A stretch of 64,000 bases of DNA from Pseudopedobacter alpinus (lineage in GTDB: Bacteria > Bacteroidota > Bacteroidia > Sphingobacteriales > Sphingobacteriaceae). Every line of letters starts with the position of its first letter. Within the stretch, counting starts at the first letter, position 1. This document shows positions 8,554 through 17,008 of the stretch, piece by piece. The stretch spans positions 58,160 to 122,159 of the forward strand of contig NZ_JBHULV010000003.1 of assembly GCF_042684645.1 (NCBI RefSeq), written 5' to 3'. The notes under the pieces were generated by a model. The model saw only the letters and a list, made by a program, of their open reading frames with translations. It was not told the origin of the DNA and searched no databases. Both the position numbers and the translations under genes were made by a program.

Positions 8554-8901
8554 TCAACCTAAATCTAGCACAATACCGATATTTTCCTTTACTGTTTCTA
8601 TTAAATTATCGGTCAAAATACCAACTTTTTTAATTAATCTTTTGTTGTCAATTGCTCTTATTTGATCAATCATAATATCACAATCTTCAAATAGGTTAGC
8701 CATGCCTTTTCTTAAATGTACCCGCAAAATTTCAGAATCATGTTGAACATTAGTTGTAATAGGGCAAATGATAGTTGATGGATGAGGGATTTTATTTAAT
8801 AAGTTAGTTTGAATAATTAATACAGGTCTGGTTTTTCCTGGCTCGGTTCCTAATTGCGGGTTTAAATCAGCAATCCAAATTTCAAATTGTTTAACCAACA
8901 T
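8554..8901 (-). CDS. PemK/MazF-family toxin (endoribonuclease)
   Basis: MazF-type toxins cleave mRNA at short sequences when not bound by their antitoxin. The protein has the family blocks FEIWIADLNPQLGTEPGKTRPVLIIQ at the start and FEDCDIMIDQIRAID in the second half, at a typical length of 115 residues. The reading frame could begin five codons earlier, but MLVKQFEIW (ATG at 8901) is the usual family start and gives an 11-base overlap with the antitoxin gene, the normal arrangement of such pairs. Ribonuclease activity is inferred from the family. Confidence 0.88.
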   Translation of the reverse strand: MLVKQFEIWIADLNPQLGTEPGKTRPVLIIQTNLLNKIPHPSTIICPITTNVQHDSEILRVHLRKGMANLFEDCDIMIDQIRAIDNKRLIKKVGILTDNLIETVKENIGIVLDLG

Positions 8902-9121
8902 GATCAATAGTTTCAAACTCTTTTAAAACTTTGATAGATTCATTATTAACCAAGTTTGATTCTTTGGCTAATTTTTGTTCAATCAATTTCCTGCTTTGAA
9001 CATTATTATAAAACGCAATTGCTTCGTTTATATACCTATTTCTAGGGATACTTATTGTTTTTAGAATTTTCTCTGTTTCTCCAAATATGGAGTCATCTAT
9101 TTTTAAGGAAACTGTCTTCAT
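8891..9121 (-). CDS. Antitoxin partner of the MazF-like toxin
   Basis: A 76-residue protein encoded immediately before, and overlapping, the toxin gene. The N-terminus (MKTVSLKIDDSIFGETEKIL) and the following ISIPRNRYINEAIAFY have the beta-strand plus two-helix pattern of ribbon-helix-helix DNA-binding antitoxins (MetJ/Arc type). The polar C-terminal half would wrap around the toxin. It probably binds the toxin and represses the pair's promoter; an inverted repeat lies 20-48 bases upstream. Confidence 0.78.
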   Translation of the reverse strand: MKTVSLKIDDSIFGETEKILKTISIPRNRYINEAIAFYNNVQSRKLIEQKLAKESNLVNNESIKVLKEFETIDHVG

Positions 9122-9140
9122 ATATTTGATTATATATTAT

Positions 9141-9169
9141 AAAAGTATGTCTTTTTTTGATATACTTTT
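9141..9169 (-). promoter_or_regulatory. Inverted repeat, candidate operator of the toxin-antitoxin pair
   Basis: AAAAGTAT (9141-9148) and ATACTTTT (9162-9169) are perfect 8-base inverted repeats with a 13-base spacer, 20 bases upstream of the antitoxin start. Placement and symmetry suit binding by the ribbon-helix-helix antitoxin. No binding data are available. Confidence 0.4.
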
Positions 9170-9202
9170 GTAGAAAATTAGTTTTTTTATGTAGGAATCT
9201 TT

Positions 9203-9320
9203 TTTGCGTTAGCTATGTGTAGCAAGGTTTTACAAAAACCTGTTCTTTGGCTGCCTTTTAGCGGACAAAAACCGAAGCGAAGCGGAGTGCGAAACATAGC
9301 GTAAAAACGCCCAAAATCTG
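9203..9320. repeat. Dispersed repeat-like intergenic segment
   Basis: A GC-richer patch in an AT-rich gap. Its edges are partly inverted (GCGTTAGCTATG near 9208 and CATAGCGTAAAAACGC near 9296). The end CATAGCGTAAAAACGCCCAAA reappears in similar form near 59493-59514 (ATAGCGTGTTAAAACGCCCA). It looks like a member of a dispersed palindromic family. No gene is seen between 9122 and 9473. Confidence 0.4.
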
Positions 9321-9411
9321 GAAATAAAATAATAGGCTTTAAAAAAATTAAGCTGTTATTAAATGACATTTTAAAGAGTAAGCGAAATAAAAAAATACCC
9401 TCTTTTTTAGT

Positions 9412-9419
9412 TAATTTTG
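9412..9419 (+). promoter_or_regulatory. -7 promoter box of uvrA
   Basis: TAATTTTG matches TAnnTTTG perfectly, 54 bases before the uvrA ATG. Confidence 0.5.
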
Positions 9420-9473
9420 CAAAATTGAAACAAAACGAGCTTTTGTTTATTAAACAAAGAGAATAAAAGATTT

Positions 9474-12329
9474 ATGAGTAAGAAAACTGTTGATTTGGGC
9501 GAACAAAGTGAAGTGGAAGTTTACGGTGCCAGAGTTCATAATTTAAAAAATATAGATATATCTTTTCCCAGAAATAAGCTGGTTGTTATTACTGGTTTAA
9601 GCGGTTCTGGTAAATCTTCTTTAGCTTTTGACACCATTTATGCAGAGGGGCAGCGCCGTTATATGGAAACATTTTCGGCATATTCTCGTCAGTTTATGGG
9701 CGGTATGGAACGCCCTGATGTTGATAAAGTTTCTGGCTTAAGTCCGGTTATTGCTATTGAACAAAAAACAACTTCAAAAAACCCACGTTCAACAGTTGGC
9801 ACAATTACAGAAATTTACGATTTTCTGAGACTTTTATATGCCCGTGTTGGCGATGCTTATTCTTTCAATACTGGCGAAAAAATGGTTAAAATGTCTGAAG
9901 ATCAGATAATGAACCAAATTTTAACTCAGTTTGATGGTAAACCCATAAATATTTTAGCACCAGTAGTAAAGGGACGTAAAGGCCATTACCGCGAGTTATT
10001 TGAGCAAATACGCAAGCAAGGTTATTTAAAAGTGCGTGTAGATGGCGAAATTATAGATGTTACGCCTAAAATGCAGTTAGATAGATATAAAATACACGAT
10101 ATTGAAACTGTTGTTGATAGGTTAATTGTATCCGAAAAAGATAAAAAACGCTTAAATACATCCATTCAATCTGCTTTAAAAATTGCAAAAGGAATTATAA
10201 AAGTATCTGACAAAGAAAACAATAGCTACCATTTTTCTAAATATTTAATGTGCCCTACAACGGGTGTGTCTTATGACGAACCTCAACCCAACTCATTTTC
10301 TTTTAACTCTCCTTATGGTGCCTGCCCAGAGTGTGATGGTTTAGGTTACGTGTTTGATGTGGATGAAGAAACGGTAATTCCTTATCCTAAATTAAGTATT
10401 ATTAATGGCGGTTTAGCTCCTTTGGGCGAATACCGCGAAACTTGGATTTTTCAGGTTATTAAAGCTTTAGCTAAAAAATATGGTTTTTCTTTATCGCAAC
10501 CGATGGAGAAACTGAGTAAAGAAGCTATTGATATTTTATTGCATGGTACGGATGAATTGGTTACTGTACCGGTTGAATACAATAAATGGAATGTTCAAAA
10601 TTATCAAATCAACTTTGATGGTATTATTAAAATGCTGGAAGAGCAGAACGAGAAAAAAGGAGACAGCGGAAGTAGCGATTTAGAGAGTTTCAGAATATTA
10701 AAAACCTGTCCGCTTTGTGAAGGTGCTAGGTTAAAAAAAGAATCTTTACACTTTAAAGTAGATGAAAAAAATATTTTCGAGTTAGCATCGATGGATATTA
10801 GCAACCTACAAATATGGTTTAATGGTTTAGAAGACAGGTTAAGCGAACGCCAAAACGTAATTGCAAAAGAAATTTTAAAAGAAATACGTAGCCGCATTGG
10901 CTTTTTGTTAGATGTAGGTTTGGTTTATTTAACCTTAGACCGTACTGCAAAAACCTTATCTGGAGGGGAAGCACAACGTATTCGTTTAGCTACTCAAATT
11001 GGTTCTCAATTAATGAATGTGATGTATATTTTGGATGAGCCTTCTATTGGTTTACACCAAAGAGACAATGATCGTTTAATTAAAGCACTTAAAAATCTGA
11101 GAGATTTAAACAATACTGTTTTAGTGGTTGAGCATGATAAGGACATGATTTTAGAGGCCGATTATGTGATAGATATGGGGCCGGCTGCAGGTGTGAAGGG
11201 TGGGCAAGTGGTTGCGCAAGGAACTGCGGCGCAGCTTTTAGCATCTAATACCTTAACAGCTTCTTACCTTAACGGCTTACGAGAAATTGCAATTCCTGAT
11301 AAAATTAGAGAAGGTAACGGACATATTTTATCGCTTAAAAAAGCCACGGGCAATAATTTAAAAAATGTTAGTGTCGATTTTCCATTAGGTAAATTAATTT
11401 GTGTTACCGGAGTATCGGGTAGCGGAAAATCAACTTTAATTGGCGAAACTTTATATCCTGTTTTAAACAAGCATTTTTTCAGGGCTAAAAAAGTACCAAT
11501 GCCTTATAAAGAAATTAAAGGTTTAGAATATATTGATAAAGTAATTGAGATTGACCAAACGCCGATTGGGCGTACGCCAAGGTCAAACCCATCAACATAT
11601 ACAGGTGTTTTTTCTGACATCAGAAATTTGTTTGTGGCTTTACCAGAAGCGCAAATTAGAGGATATAAACCGGGGCGTTTTTCTTTCAACGTAAAAGGCG
11701 GGCGTTGCGAAACTTGCCAAGGTGGCGGAATGAAGGTAATTGAAATGAACTTTTTACCAGATGTAGCTGTACCTTGCGAAGCTTGTGGAGGTAAGCGTTA
11801 TAACAGAGAAACTTTAGAAGTACGCTTTAGAGGAAAATCAATTTCTGATGTGTTAGATATGAGCATTGAAGATGCTTGCGATTTTTTTGAAAATATCCCG
11901 TCTATTTATCGCAAAATAAAAACATTGAAAGATGTTGGTTTAGGTTACATCACTTTAGGTCAATCATCTACAACACTTTCTGGAGGCGAGGCGCAAAGAG
12001 TTAAACTAGCAACTGAACTTTCTAAAAAAGATACAGGAAACACTTTTTATATTTTAGATGAACCAACAACAGGTTTACATTTTGAGGATATTAATGTGCT
12101 TTTAGGTGTGTTGAATTTGTTGGTTGATAAGGGCAATACTGTTTTAGTAATTGAACATAATTTGGATGTTGTAAAAGTTGCCGACCATGTGATAGATTTA
12201 GGCCCTGAAGGCGGCGGTGGTGGTGGTAATATTGTTTACGCAGGCACACCAAAGGGCTTAACCAAAGTTAAAGAGAGTTTTACCGGTATTTTCTTGAAAA
12301 AGGAATTGGATACTATGGTTAAGGTTTAG
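9474..12329 (+). CDS. uvrA: Excinuclease ABC subunit A
   Basis: UvrA recognises bulky DNA lesions and loads UvrB in nucleotide excision repair. The protein has 951 residues, close to the usual 940. It contains two ABC ATPase modules: Walker A GLSGSGKSSLAF near residue 40 and GVSGSGKSTL near 645, signatures LSGGEAQRIRLA near 497 and LSGGEAQRVKLA near 835, with Walker B ILDEPSIGLHQ and ILDEPTTGLHF. Zinc-binding cysteines are visible in CPECDGLG, CPLCEGARL and CETCQGGG...CEACGGKR. The first finger begins CPTTG in place of a CxxC pair. It is transcribed alone, with a terminator-free gap before the next small gene. Confidence 0.97.
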   Translation: MSKKTVDLGEQSEVEVYGARVHNLKNIDISFPRNKLVVITGLSGSGKSSLAFDTIYAEGQRRYMETFSAYSRQFMGGMERPDVDKVSGLSPVIAIEQKTTSKNPRSTVGTITEIYDFLRLLYARVGDAYSFNTGEKMVKMSEDQIMNQILTQFDGKPINILAPVVKGRKGHYRELFEQIRKQGYLKVRVDGEIIDVTPKMQLDRYKIHDIETVVDRLIVSEKDKKRLNTSIQSALKIAKGIIKVSDKENNSYHFSKYLMCPTTGVSYDEPQPNSFSFNSPYGACPECDGLGYVFDVDEETVIPYPKLSIINGGLAPLGEYRETWIFQVIKALAKKYGFSLSQPMEKLSKEAIDILLHGTDELVTVPVEYNKWNVQNYQINFDGIIKMLEEQNEKKGDSGSSDLESFRILKTCPLCEGARLKKESLHFKVDEKNIFELASMDISNLQIWFNGLEDRLSERQNVIAKEILKEIRSRIGFLLDVGLVYLTLDRTAKTLSGGEAQRIRLATQIGSQLMNVMYILDEPSIGLHQRDNDRLIKALKNLRDLNNTVLVVEHDKDMILEADYVIDMGPAAGVKGGQVVAQGTAAQLLASNTLTASYLNGLREIAIPDKIREGNGHILSLKKATGNNLKNVSVDFPLGKLICVTGVSGSGKSTLIGETLYPVLNKHFFRAKKVPMPYKEIKGLEYIDKVIEIDQTPIGRTPRSNPSTYTGVFSDIRNLFVALPEAQIRGYKPGRFSFNVKGGRCETCQGGGMKVIEMNFLPDVAVPCEACGGKRYNRETLEVRFRGKSISDVLDMSIEDACDFFENIPSIYRKIKTLKDVGLGYITLGQSSTTLSGGEAQRVKLATELSKKDTGNTFYILDEPTTGLHFEDINVLLGVLNLLVDKGNTVLVIEHNLDVVKVADHVIDLGPEGGGGGGNIVYAGTPKGLTKVKESFTGIFLKKELDTMVKV

Positions 12330-12372
12330 CAAATTTTTTAATTACCTTTAAAAGAGCATTTAAGCAAGCCAA

Positions 12373-12570
12373 ATGAAAGATGAAAAACTTGATAAGGTAG
12401 AAGAACTAACCGCTGATTACGAGAAAGCGGAAATGGATTTGTTACGTAATGCGCTTAAAATGTCTTATACTGAACGGTTTTTTGTGATGACCAGATTGAT
12501 GAAAATGGACATTATGTTGAGAAATGCAAAAATAACTCACCAGCCTGATTTTAAGTTTGATAGAACATAA
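12373..12570 (+). CDS. Small protein preceding a nucleotidyltransferase-like gene
   Basis: A 65-residue, charged, helical protein (MKDEKLDKVEELTADYEKAEMDLLRNALKM...). It has no signal peptide or membrane segment. Small helical genes commonly precede this type of nucleotidyltransferase gene, and the two were probably translated together: the present stop TAA at 12568-12570 sits exactly where the next gene's start would overlap. An antitoxin-like or partner role is possible but not shown. Confidence 0.55.
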   Translation: MKDEKLDKVEELTADYEKAEMDLLRNALKMSYTERFFVMTRLMKMDIMLRNAKITHQPDFKFDRT

Positions 12571-12590
12571 AGGATATTTTTGATGAAGAA

Positions 12591-13049
12591 TTGTTAAAGC
12601 TGTGGCGCAATTTGAATGCTAATTTGGTTGAATATATCATGATTGGTGGGATCGCAACCAATTTACACGGTAATCATAGAACAACTAACGACATTGGTAT
12701 CTGGTTAAAAGATTCACTAATAAATAGAAAAAAGTTAAGAGAAGCATTTAAAAATCATGGTATTGGAGATTTTTCAGGTATAGAAACCATGCAATTTGTT
12801 ACTGGTTGGACTACCTTTAGATTAGATAATACACTAGAAATAGATATTATGAATTCTCTAAAAGGCTTAGAAAAATACACTTTTGATGAATCTTATCAAT
12901 TGGTTTCTTTTGCTGATATTTTGGATGTTAAAGTCCCGTTTTTACACATTAATCAATTAATTTTAGTTAAAAAAGCAGCAAATCGCCCTAAAGATCAAAT
13001 TGATGTAATGGCATTAGAAAAAATTAAAAAGTTAAGAGAAGAAGATTAG
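12591..13049 (+). CDS. Nucleotidyltransferase-like protein (AbiEii/DUF6036-like), probably catalytically damaged
   Basis: The protein has the minimal nucleotidyltransferase pattern: IMIGGIATNLHG, then RTTNDIGIWLKDS, and later LEIDIMN as the third carboxylate. Family members normally have D-x-D at the second site; here the second Asp is Gly (NDIGIW). The frame has only a TTG start at 12591, but recognisable protein (KDIFDEEL) begins eight codons earlier at an ATA (12567-12569). One G-to-A change would turn an ATGA overlap with the previous gene into the present ATAA. Start loss and active-site loss together suggest a gene in decay, or one started from ATA or TTG at low level. If active it would modify an RNA or protein partner, as MNT/AbiEii proteins do. 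Confidence 0.6.
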   Translation: MLKLWRNLNANLVEYIMIGGIATNLHGNHRTTNDIGIWLKDSLINRKKLREAFKNHGIGDFSGIETMQFVTGWTTFRLDNTLEIDIMNSLKGLEKYTFDESYQLVSFADILDVKVPFLHINQLILVKKAANRPKDQIDVMALEKIKKLREED

Positions 13050-13169
13050 ATTAAGAAAAATACTCATTTGTTATTTAAAATAGTAAATACAATACCAATC
13101 ATAAATTAATAACAAAATCTTTAAAAACTTGGGATATTATTTCTTAGCTATCCTTATGATTCTCCTTAA

Positions 13170-13212
13170 AAACAGAAGCCTGAAATTTCACAATTTCAGG
13201 TTTCTGTTTTTT
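13170..13212. terminator. Strong hairpin terminator
   Basis: Near-perfect 18-base arms (AAACAGAAGCCTGAAATT at 13170-13187 and AATTTCAGGTTTCTGTTT at 13192-13209, one mismatch) with a TCAC loop, followed by T residues. It separates the repair/nucleotidyltransferase genes from the symporter. The remaining gap 13050-13380 shows nothing else. Confidence 0.75.
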
Positions 13213-13380
13213 GTTGGCAGAGAGGGAGGAATTCTTTTTAATGGCTTTATTATGCTAACATCCTATAGAAGGTAGAAAAAATATTATATTTAATGAACTA
13301 AAATCTCAACTAAATTTGTTAGAGATTCAATGATAACAACCTTTTTATAAATAACCTAAATATTCTCCTTTCTTAAAAGC

Positions 13381-14952
13381 ATGAAAAATTTACCATTATT
13401 GGATATATCCATCATTGTATTCTATCTCATTTCAATGATAGCTGTAGGTTTTTTTTTCTCATTAAAAAGTAAAAGCTCTGAGCAGTACACCAAAGCTTCT
13501 GGCTCAATTCCGGGTTGGGCAATAGGCTTGTCTTTATATGCAACTTTCTTAAGTAGCAATACTTTTTTGGGTGTTCCAGGGAAAGCTTTTGGAGGAAATT
13601 GGAATGCGTTTGTATTTAGTATTTCTATGCCTATTGCAGCCATAATTGCAGCAAAATTATTTGTTCCGTTTTATCGAAAAACACAAGAAATATCTGCTTA
13701 CACTCATTTAGAGCATAGGTTTGGAGCTTGGGCTAGAACTTACGCGGTGTGCTGTTTTTTATTGACTCAATTGGCAAGAATGGGGTCCATATTTTTTGGT
13801 ATTGCTCTAAGTTTACAGGCATTAACCGGATATGATATGCAATCTATTATGATAGTAGTGGGTATCTGTATAGTTGTGTACACAGTGCTGGGTGGTATAG
13901 AAGCAGTTATTTGGACTGAAGTGGTGCAGGCAGTTTTACTAACTTTTGGTGCCATAACTATTTTAGTTATTCTGATTTCTAAAATGCCAGGTGGTGTTGG
14001 TCAGATAATCGATATTGGTTTGCAAAACAATAAGTTTAGTTTGGGTTCTTTTTCTCCAGATTTTACTACTTCAACATTTTGGGTAATCTTATTATATGGC
14101 TTTTTTATTAATCTAAATAACTTCGGGATAGATCAAAATTATATACAAAGATATCATACTGCAAAAACACAAAAAGAAGCTTCTAAATCACTTTGGGTAT
14201 GTGTGGGTATGTATGTGCCTGTTTCATTATTGTTTTTTGTTATAGGTTCTTGTCTTTTTGCTTATTATCAAGTTCATCCGCAAATGTTGGATGTAGTGAA
14301 GTTACAAGCTGCAGCAGAAAGATTTCCATTAGAATCGCAGAATAATCTTTCAGCAATAGCTCAGAATTTAAAGCCATCCGATTATGGTGACAAAGTAATG
14401 CCAAAATTCATGGTACAACAAGTTCCAACGGGCCTAGTAGGACTAATCATTTCTGCTATCATGTCGGCAGCCATGAGTACCATTAGCTCTGGTATGAACT
14501 CATCTGCTACTGTTTTTAGTATAGATATTTATAAAAGATATTTTAAACCAGACTTAAAGGAAAAGAACTTTATTAAACTTTTGCATATAGCCACTGCTGT
14601 TTTTGGAATAGGAGGTATGGCAGTTGGAATATCTTTAATTGGAACCAAAAGTGTGTTGGATGTTTGGTGGGAACTAAGTGGGATATTTGCAGGAGGAATG
14701 CTAGGGTTGTTCTTATTGGGAATAATTAGCAGGCAAACAAAAAATCACACGGCCATTGTGGCAACAACTATTGGTGTACTAGTTATTCTTTGGTTGTCAC
14801 TTTCTGGGAAATTATCTGGCGAATATGCTTATTTAAAAAGCCCATTTGATAGTAATATGGTTATTGTGATAGGAACTTTAAGTTTGTTCTTATCGGGAGT
14901 AATTATAACAAAAATTAAGAAAAGTCTAAATAGCAGCCCAATTAATAGTTGA
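13381..14952 (+). CDS. SSS-family sodium:solute symporter (sugar or acid-sugar uptake)
   Basis: A 523-residue inner-membrane protein with about 13 hydrophobic segments. Family marks include GFFFSLKSKSSEQYTKASG in the first loop, SIPGWAIGLSLYATFLSSNTFLGVPG in the second helix region, TVLGGIEAVIWTEVVQAVLL near residue 180, and SAIMSAAMSTISSGMNSSATVFSIDIYKR near 360, which holds the sodium-binding small and hydroxyl residues. It is followed after 15 bases by a DapA/NanA-type lyase gene, the same pairing as in sialate and other 2-keto-acid catabolic operons, so its solute may be an acid sugar. The solute itself cannot be read from the sequence. Confidence 0.88.
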   Translation: MKNLPLLDISIIVFYLISMIAVGFFFSLKSKSSEQYTKASGSIPGWAIGLSLYATFLSSNTFLGVPGKAFGGNWNAFVFSISMPIAAIIAAKLFVPFYRKTQEISAYTHLEHRFGAWARTYAVCCFLLTQLARMGSIFFGIALSLQALTGYDMQSIMIVVGICIVVYTVLGGIEAVIWTEVVQAVLLTFGAITILVILISKMPGGVGQIIDIGLQNNKFSLGSFSPDFTTSTFWVILLYGFFINLNNFGIDQNYIQRYHTAKTQKEASKSLWVCVGMYVPVSLLFFVIGSCLFAYYQVHPQMLDVVKLQAAAERFPLESQNNLSAIAQNLKPSDYGDKVMPKFMVQQVPTGLVGLIISAIMSAAMSTISSGMNSSATVFSIDIYKRYFKPDLKEKNFIKLLHIATAVFGIGGMAVGISLIGTKSVLDVWWELSGIFAGGMLGLFLLGIISRQTKNHTAIVATTIGVLVILWLSLSGKLSGEYAYLKSPFDSNMVIVIGTLSLFLSGVIITKIKKSLNSSPINS

Positions 14953-14967
14953 GGCATTTATTAAATA

Positions 14968-15891
14968 ATGATGAAAGATTTAAAAAAAGGTTTTATTCCA
15001 GTAATGCTTACTCCGTTTAAAGAGGACGGATCTATTGATTTTAAGACATTAACAGAGCTTACAGAAATGTATTTAAAAGCCGGTGTTACAGGTTTATTTG
15101 CAAATTGCCTTTCGAGTGAAATGTTTGAACTGGATAATGACGAACGTATAAAACTGGTAGAGCATGTGATGGATGTGGTAGATGGGCAGGTGCCAGTTGT
15201 AGCAACTGGGACTTTTGAAGGTACAATAGAAGAACAGGCATCATTTGTAAAAAGAATTTATGGTACAAATATTCATGCGGTTATATTAATAAGTAGTTTG
15301 CTTGCAAAAGAACATGAGTCTGATAATGTATTTAATGAAAGAGTTCATCAGTTGTTAGATTTAACTCCTGGCGTAATGACCGGATTCTATGAATGCCCAG
15401 TTCCTTATAAAAGGTTGATTTCAGCTTCGCAGTTAAAAGGTTTTGTGAATACAGGGAGGGTAATTTATCATAAAGATACCAGTTTAGATATAACTCAAAT
15501 AAAGGCTAAATTAAACGTGGTTAAAAATCCTGAATTTGGATTATATGATGCTTATGTTGTTAATGCAGTGGATTCACTTAAGGCGGGTGCGTCTGGCCTA
15601 TCATGCATTCAAGGGAATTTCTTTCCTGAACTTATAGTTTGGCTATGCGATAATTATGATAATGAATCAAAGAAAGAAGAATTAAAATCTGTTCAAGATT
15701 TTTTAGCATCAAATATGGATGTTATGCACCATGTTTATCCAATAGTTGCTAAATATTCATTACAAAAAAGAGGATTGCAAATTTCTACTTTTACAAGAAG
15801 AGAAGTAGGAGATTTTTCGTCAAATGTTAAATCAGAAATAGAAAAGCTTTACGTAGAATATAGAATTTTACAGCAGGGAGTTGGTATTTAG
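14968..15891 (+). CDS. Dihydrodipicolinate synthase / N-acetylneuraminate lyase family aldolase
   Basis: A 307-residue cytoplasmic TIM-barrel class I aldolase. The start (KKGFIPVMLTPFKEDGSIDF) is typical. The usual catalytic Tyr lies in TGFYECPVPYKR and the Schiff-base Lys in GRVIYHKDTS; the common GTTGE substrate loop is changed to ANCLSSEMFELD, so it is not a standard lysine-pathway DapA. Members of this family split or form pyruvate-derived sugar acids. The position beside an SSS symporter and a fucose-isomerase-like gene suggests breakdown of a 2-keto-3-deoxy sugar. Its stop overlaps the stop of the convergent AraC gene by four bases. Confidence 0.82.
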   Translation: MMKDLKKGFIPVMLTPFKEDGSIDFKTLTELTEMYLKAGVTGLFANCLSSEMFELDNDERIKLVEHVMDVVDGQVPVVATGTFEGTIEEQASFVKRIYGTNIHAVILISSLLAKEHESDNVFNERVHQLLDLTPGVMTGFYECPVPYKRLISASQLKGFVNTGRVIYHKDTSLDITQIKAKLNVVKNPEFGLYDAYVVNAVDSLKAGASGLSCIQGNFFPELIVWLCDNYDNESKKEELKSVQDFLASNMDVMHHVYPIVAKYSLQKRGLQISTFTRREVGDFSSNVKSEIEKLYVEYRILQQGVGI

Positions 15892-16754
15892 GTAGAAAGG
15901 TATTTTTTTTTGTAATCAAATGGGGTAATATCGGTTACTTTTTTAAAATGCCTGTAAAAGTTTGACACATTATTAAAACCACATTCAAAGCAAATAACTT
16001 CGGTTGGCATCTTGTCTTCAACTAATAATCTACAAGCATGACTTATTCTAATTTCTATTAAAAAATCATAAAAGGTCTTTTTAGTCATTCGCTTAAAATA
16101 GCGACAAAATGACGTTACACTTAAGTTGCTAATTGATGCAATTTCTTGAAGTGTGATTTCCTTTTTATAATTAGTTAGCGTATAGTTGCAAATTTTGTTT
16201 AATCTAATATTATCAGGTTCGTTTGATTGATAAAATGCATGCGCAGATGTTATTTCTTCATACTCATCTGTATGAGCAAGAACATCTAAAATACGTAATA
16301 ATACAATCAGCTTTTCTATTTTTGATGCTTTGGTTGCCTCAAGCATTATATTAGCCAGCTCTTTTTTAGTATCACCAGTAAATACCATACCTTTTTTTGC
16401 TTTTTCAAATAATTTGGGTAGCATAAAAGTTTCGGGTAAAAGCATAAAATCTTTTCCTAAACAATCAGGTAAAAACTGGATAACAATTACTTCTGTATCT
16501 GTAGCATCTTCATCATTAGAAACTTCATTACAGCGCCATGTATGAGGTAAGTTTTCTCCAACTAAAATGATTTCTCCAGAATTAAAATTGCTGATATTAT
16601 CCCCTATAAACCTTACTCCTTTTCCTTTAACAACAAAATGCAATTCCAATTCAGGATGATAATGCCATATTTTACCCAAATTAGGTGCATGGGTATGCCT
16701 AATGCCAAAAGAATTCTCTAAACTAATTGGAACTTTATGAAATAAGGGTTTCAT
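15888..16754 (-). CDS. AraC-family transcriptional regulator with cupin sensor domain
   Basis: A 288-residue regulator. The N-terminal half is a cupin-like sugar-sensing domain (WHYHPELELHFVVKGKGVRFIGD, then GEIILVGENLPHTWRC). The C-terminal hundred residues carry two helix-turn-helix motifs: ITLQEIASISNLSVTSFCRYFKRMTKKTFYDFL and PTEVICFECGFNNVSNFYRHFKKVTDITPFDYKKKY. It is convergent with the symporter/lyase operon and divergent from the fucose-isomerase-like gene, with a 254-base shared upstream region. It is a natural candidate to control one or both, probably as an activator; this is inference. Confidence 0.88.
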   Translation of the reverse strand: MKPLFHKVPISLENSFGIRHTHAPNLGKIWHYHPELELHFVVKGKGVRFIGDNISNFNSGEIILVGENLPHTWRCNEVSNDEDATDTEVIVIQFLPDCLGKDFMLLPETFMLPKLFEKAKKGMVFTGDTKKELANIMLEATKASKIEKLIVLLRILDVLAHTDEYEEITSAHAFYQSNEPDNIRLNKICNYTLTNYKKEITLQEIASISNLSVTSFCRYFKRMTKKTFYDFLIEIRISHACRLLVEDKMPTEVICFECGFNNVSNFYRHFKKVTDITPFDYKKKYLST

Positions 16755-16877
16755 CTTTAAGTTAAAATAAGCTGTCGGTTATAATTGGTTTTTCAAACAA
16801 TTTTAGCTATGCTAACATACTATAATCATTTGCAAATAATTAACAACAATAATAGTAAAATATTTGATAATATTGAA

Positions 16878-16893
16878 ATATGAATGTTATATT
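16878..16893 (-). promoter_or_regulatory. Weak inverse copy of the PUL operator core
   Basis: ATATGAATGTTATATT matches, at 14 of 16 bases, the reverse complement of the core of the 35-bp segment found upstream of susC and of the third pectate lyase. It lies 115 bases before the fucose-isomerase-like gene. The region is AT-rich, so chance similarity is possible. Confidence 0.25.
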
Positions 16894-17008
16894 TACTAAT
16901 AAATAATATTTAATAGCATATTAACCTAATTATAAACCAAGAATAATAACTAACATATTCACTTTATTTGATAAAGAGAAGCTTGTTTTTGTTATTGTAA
17001 ATTTCAAA

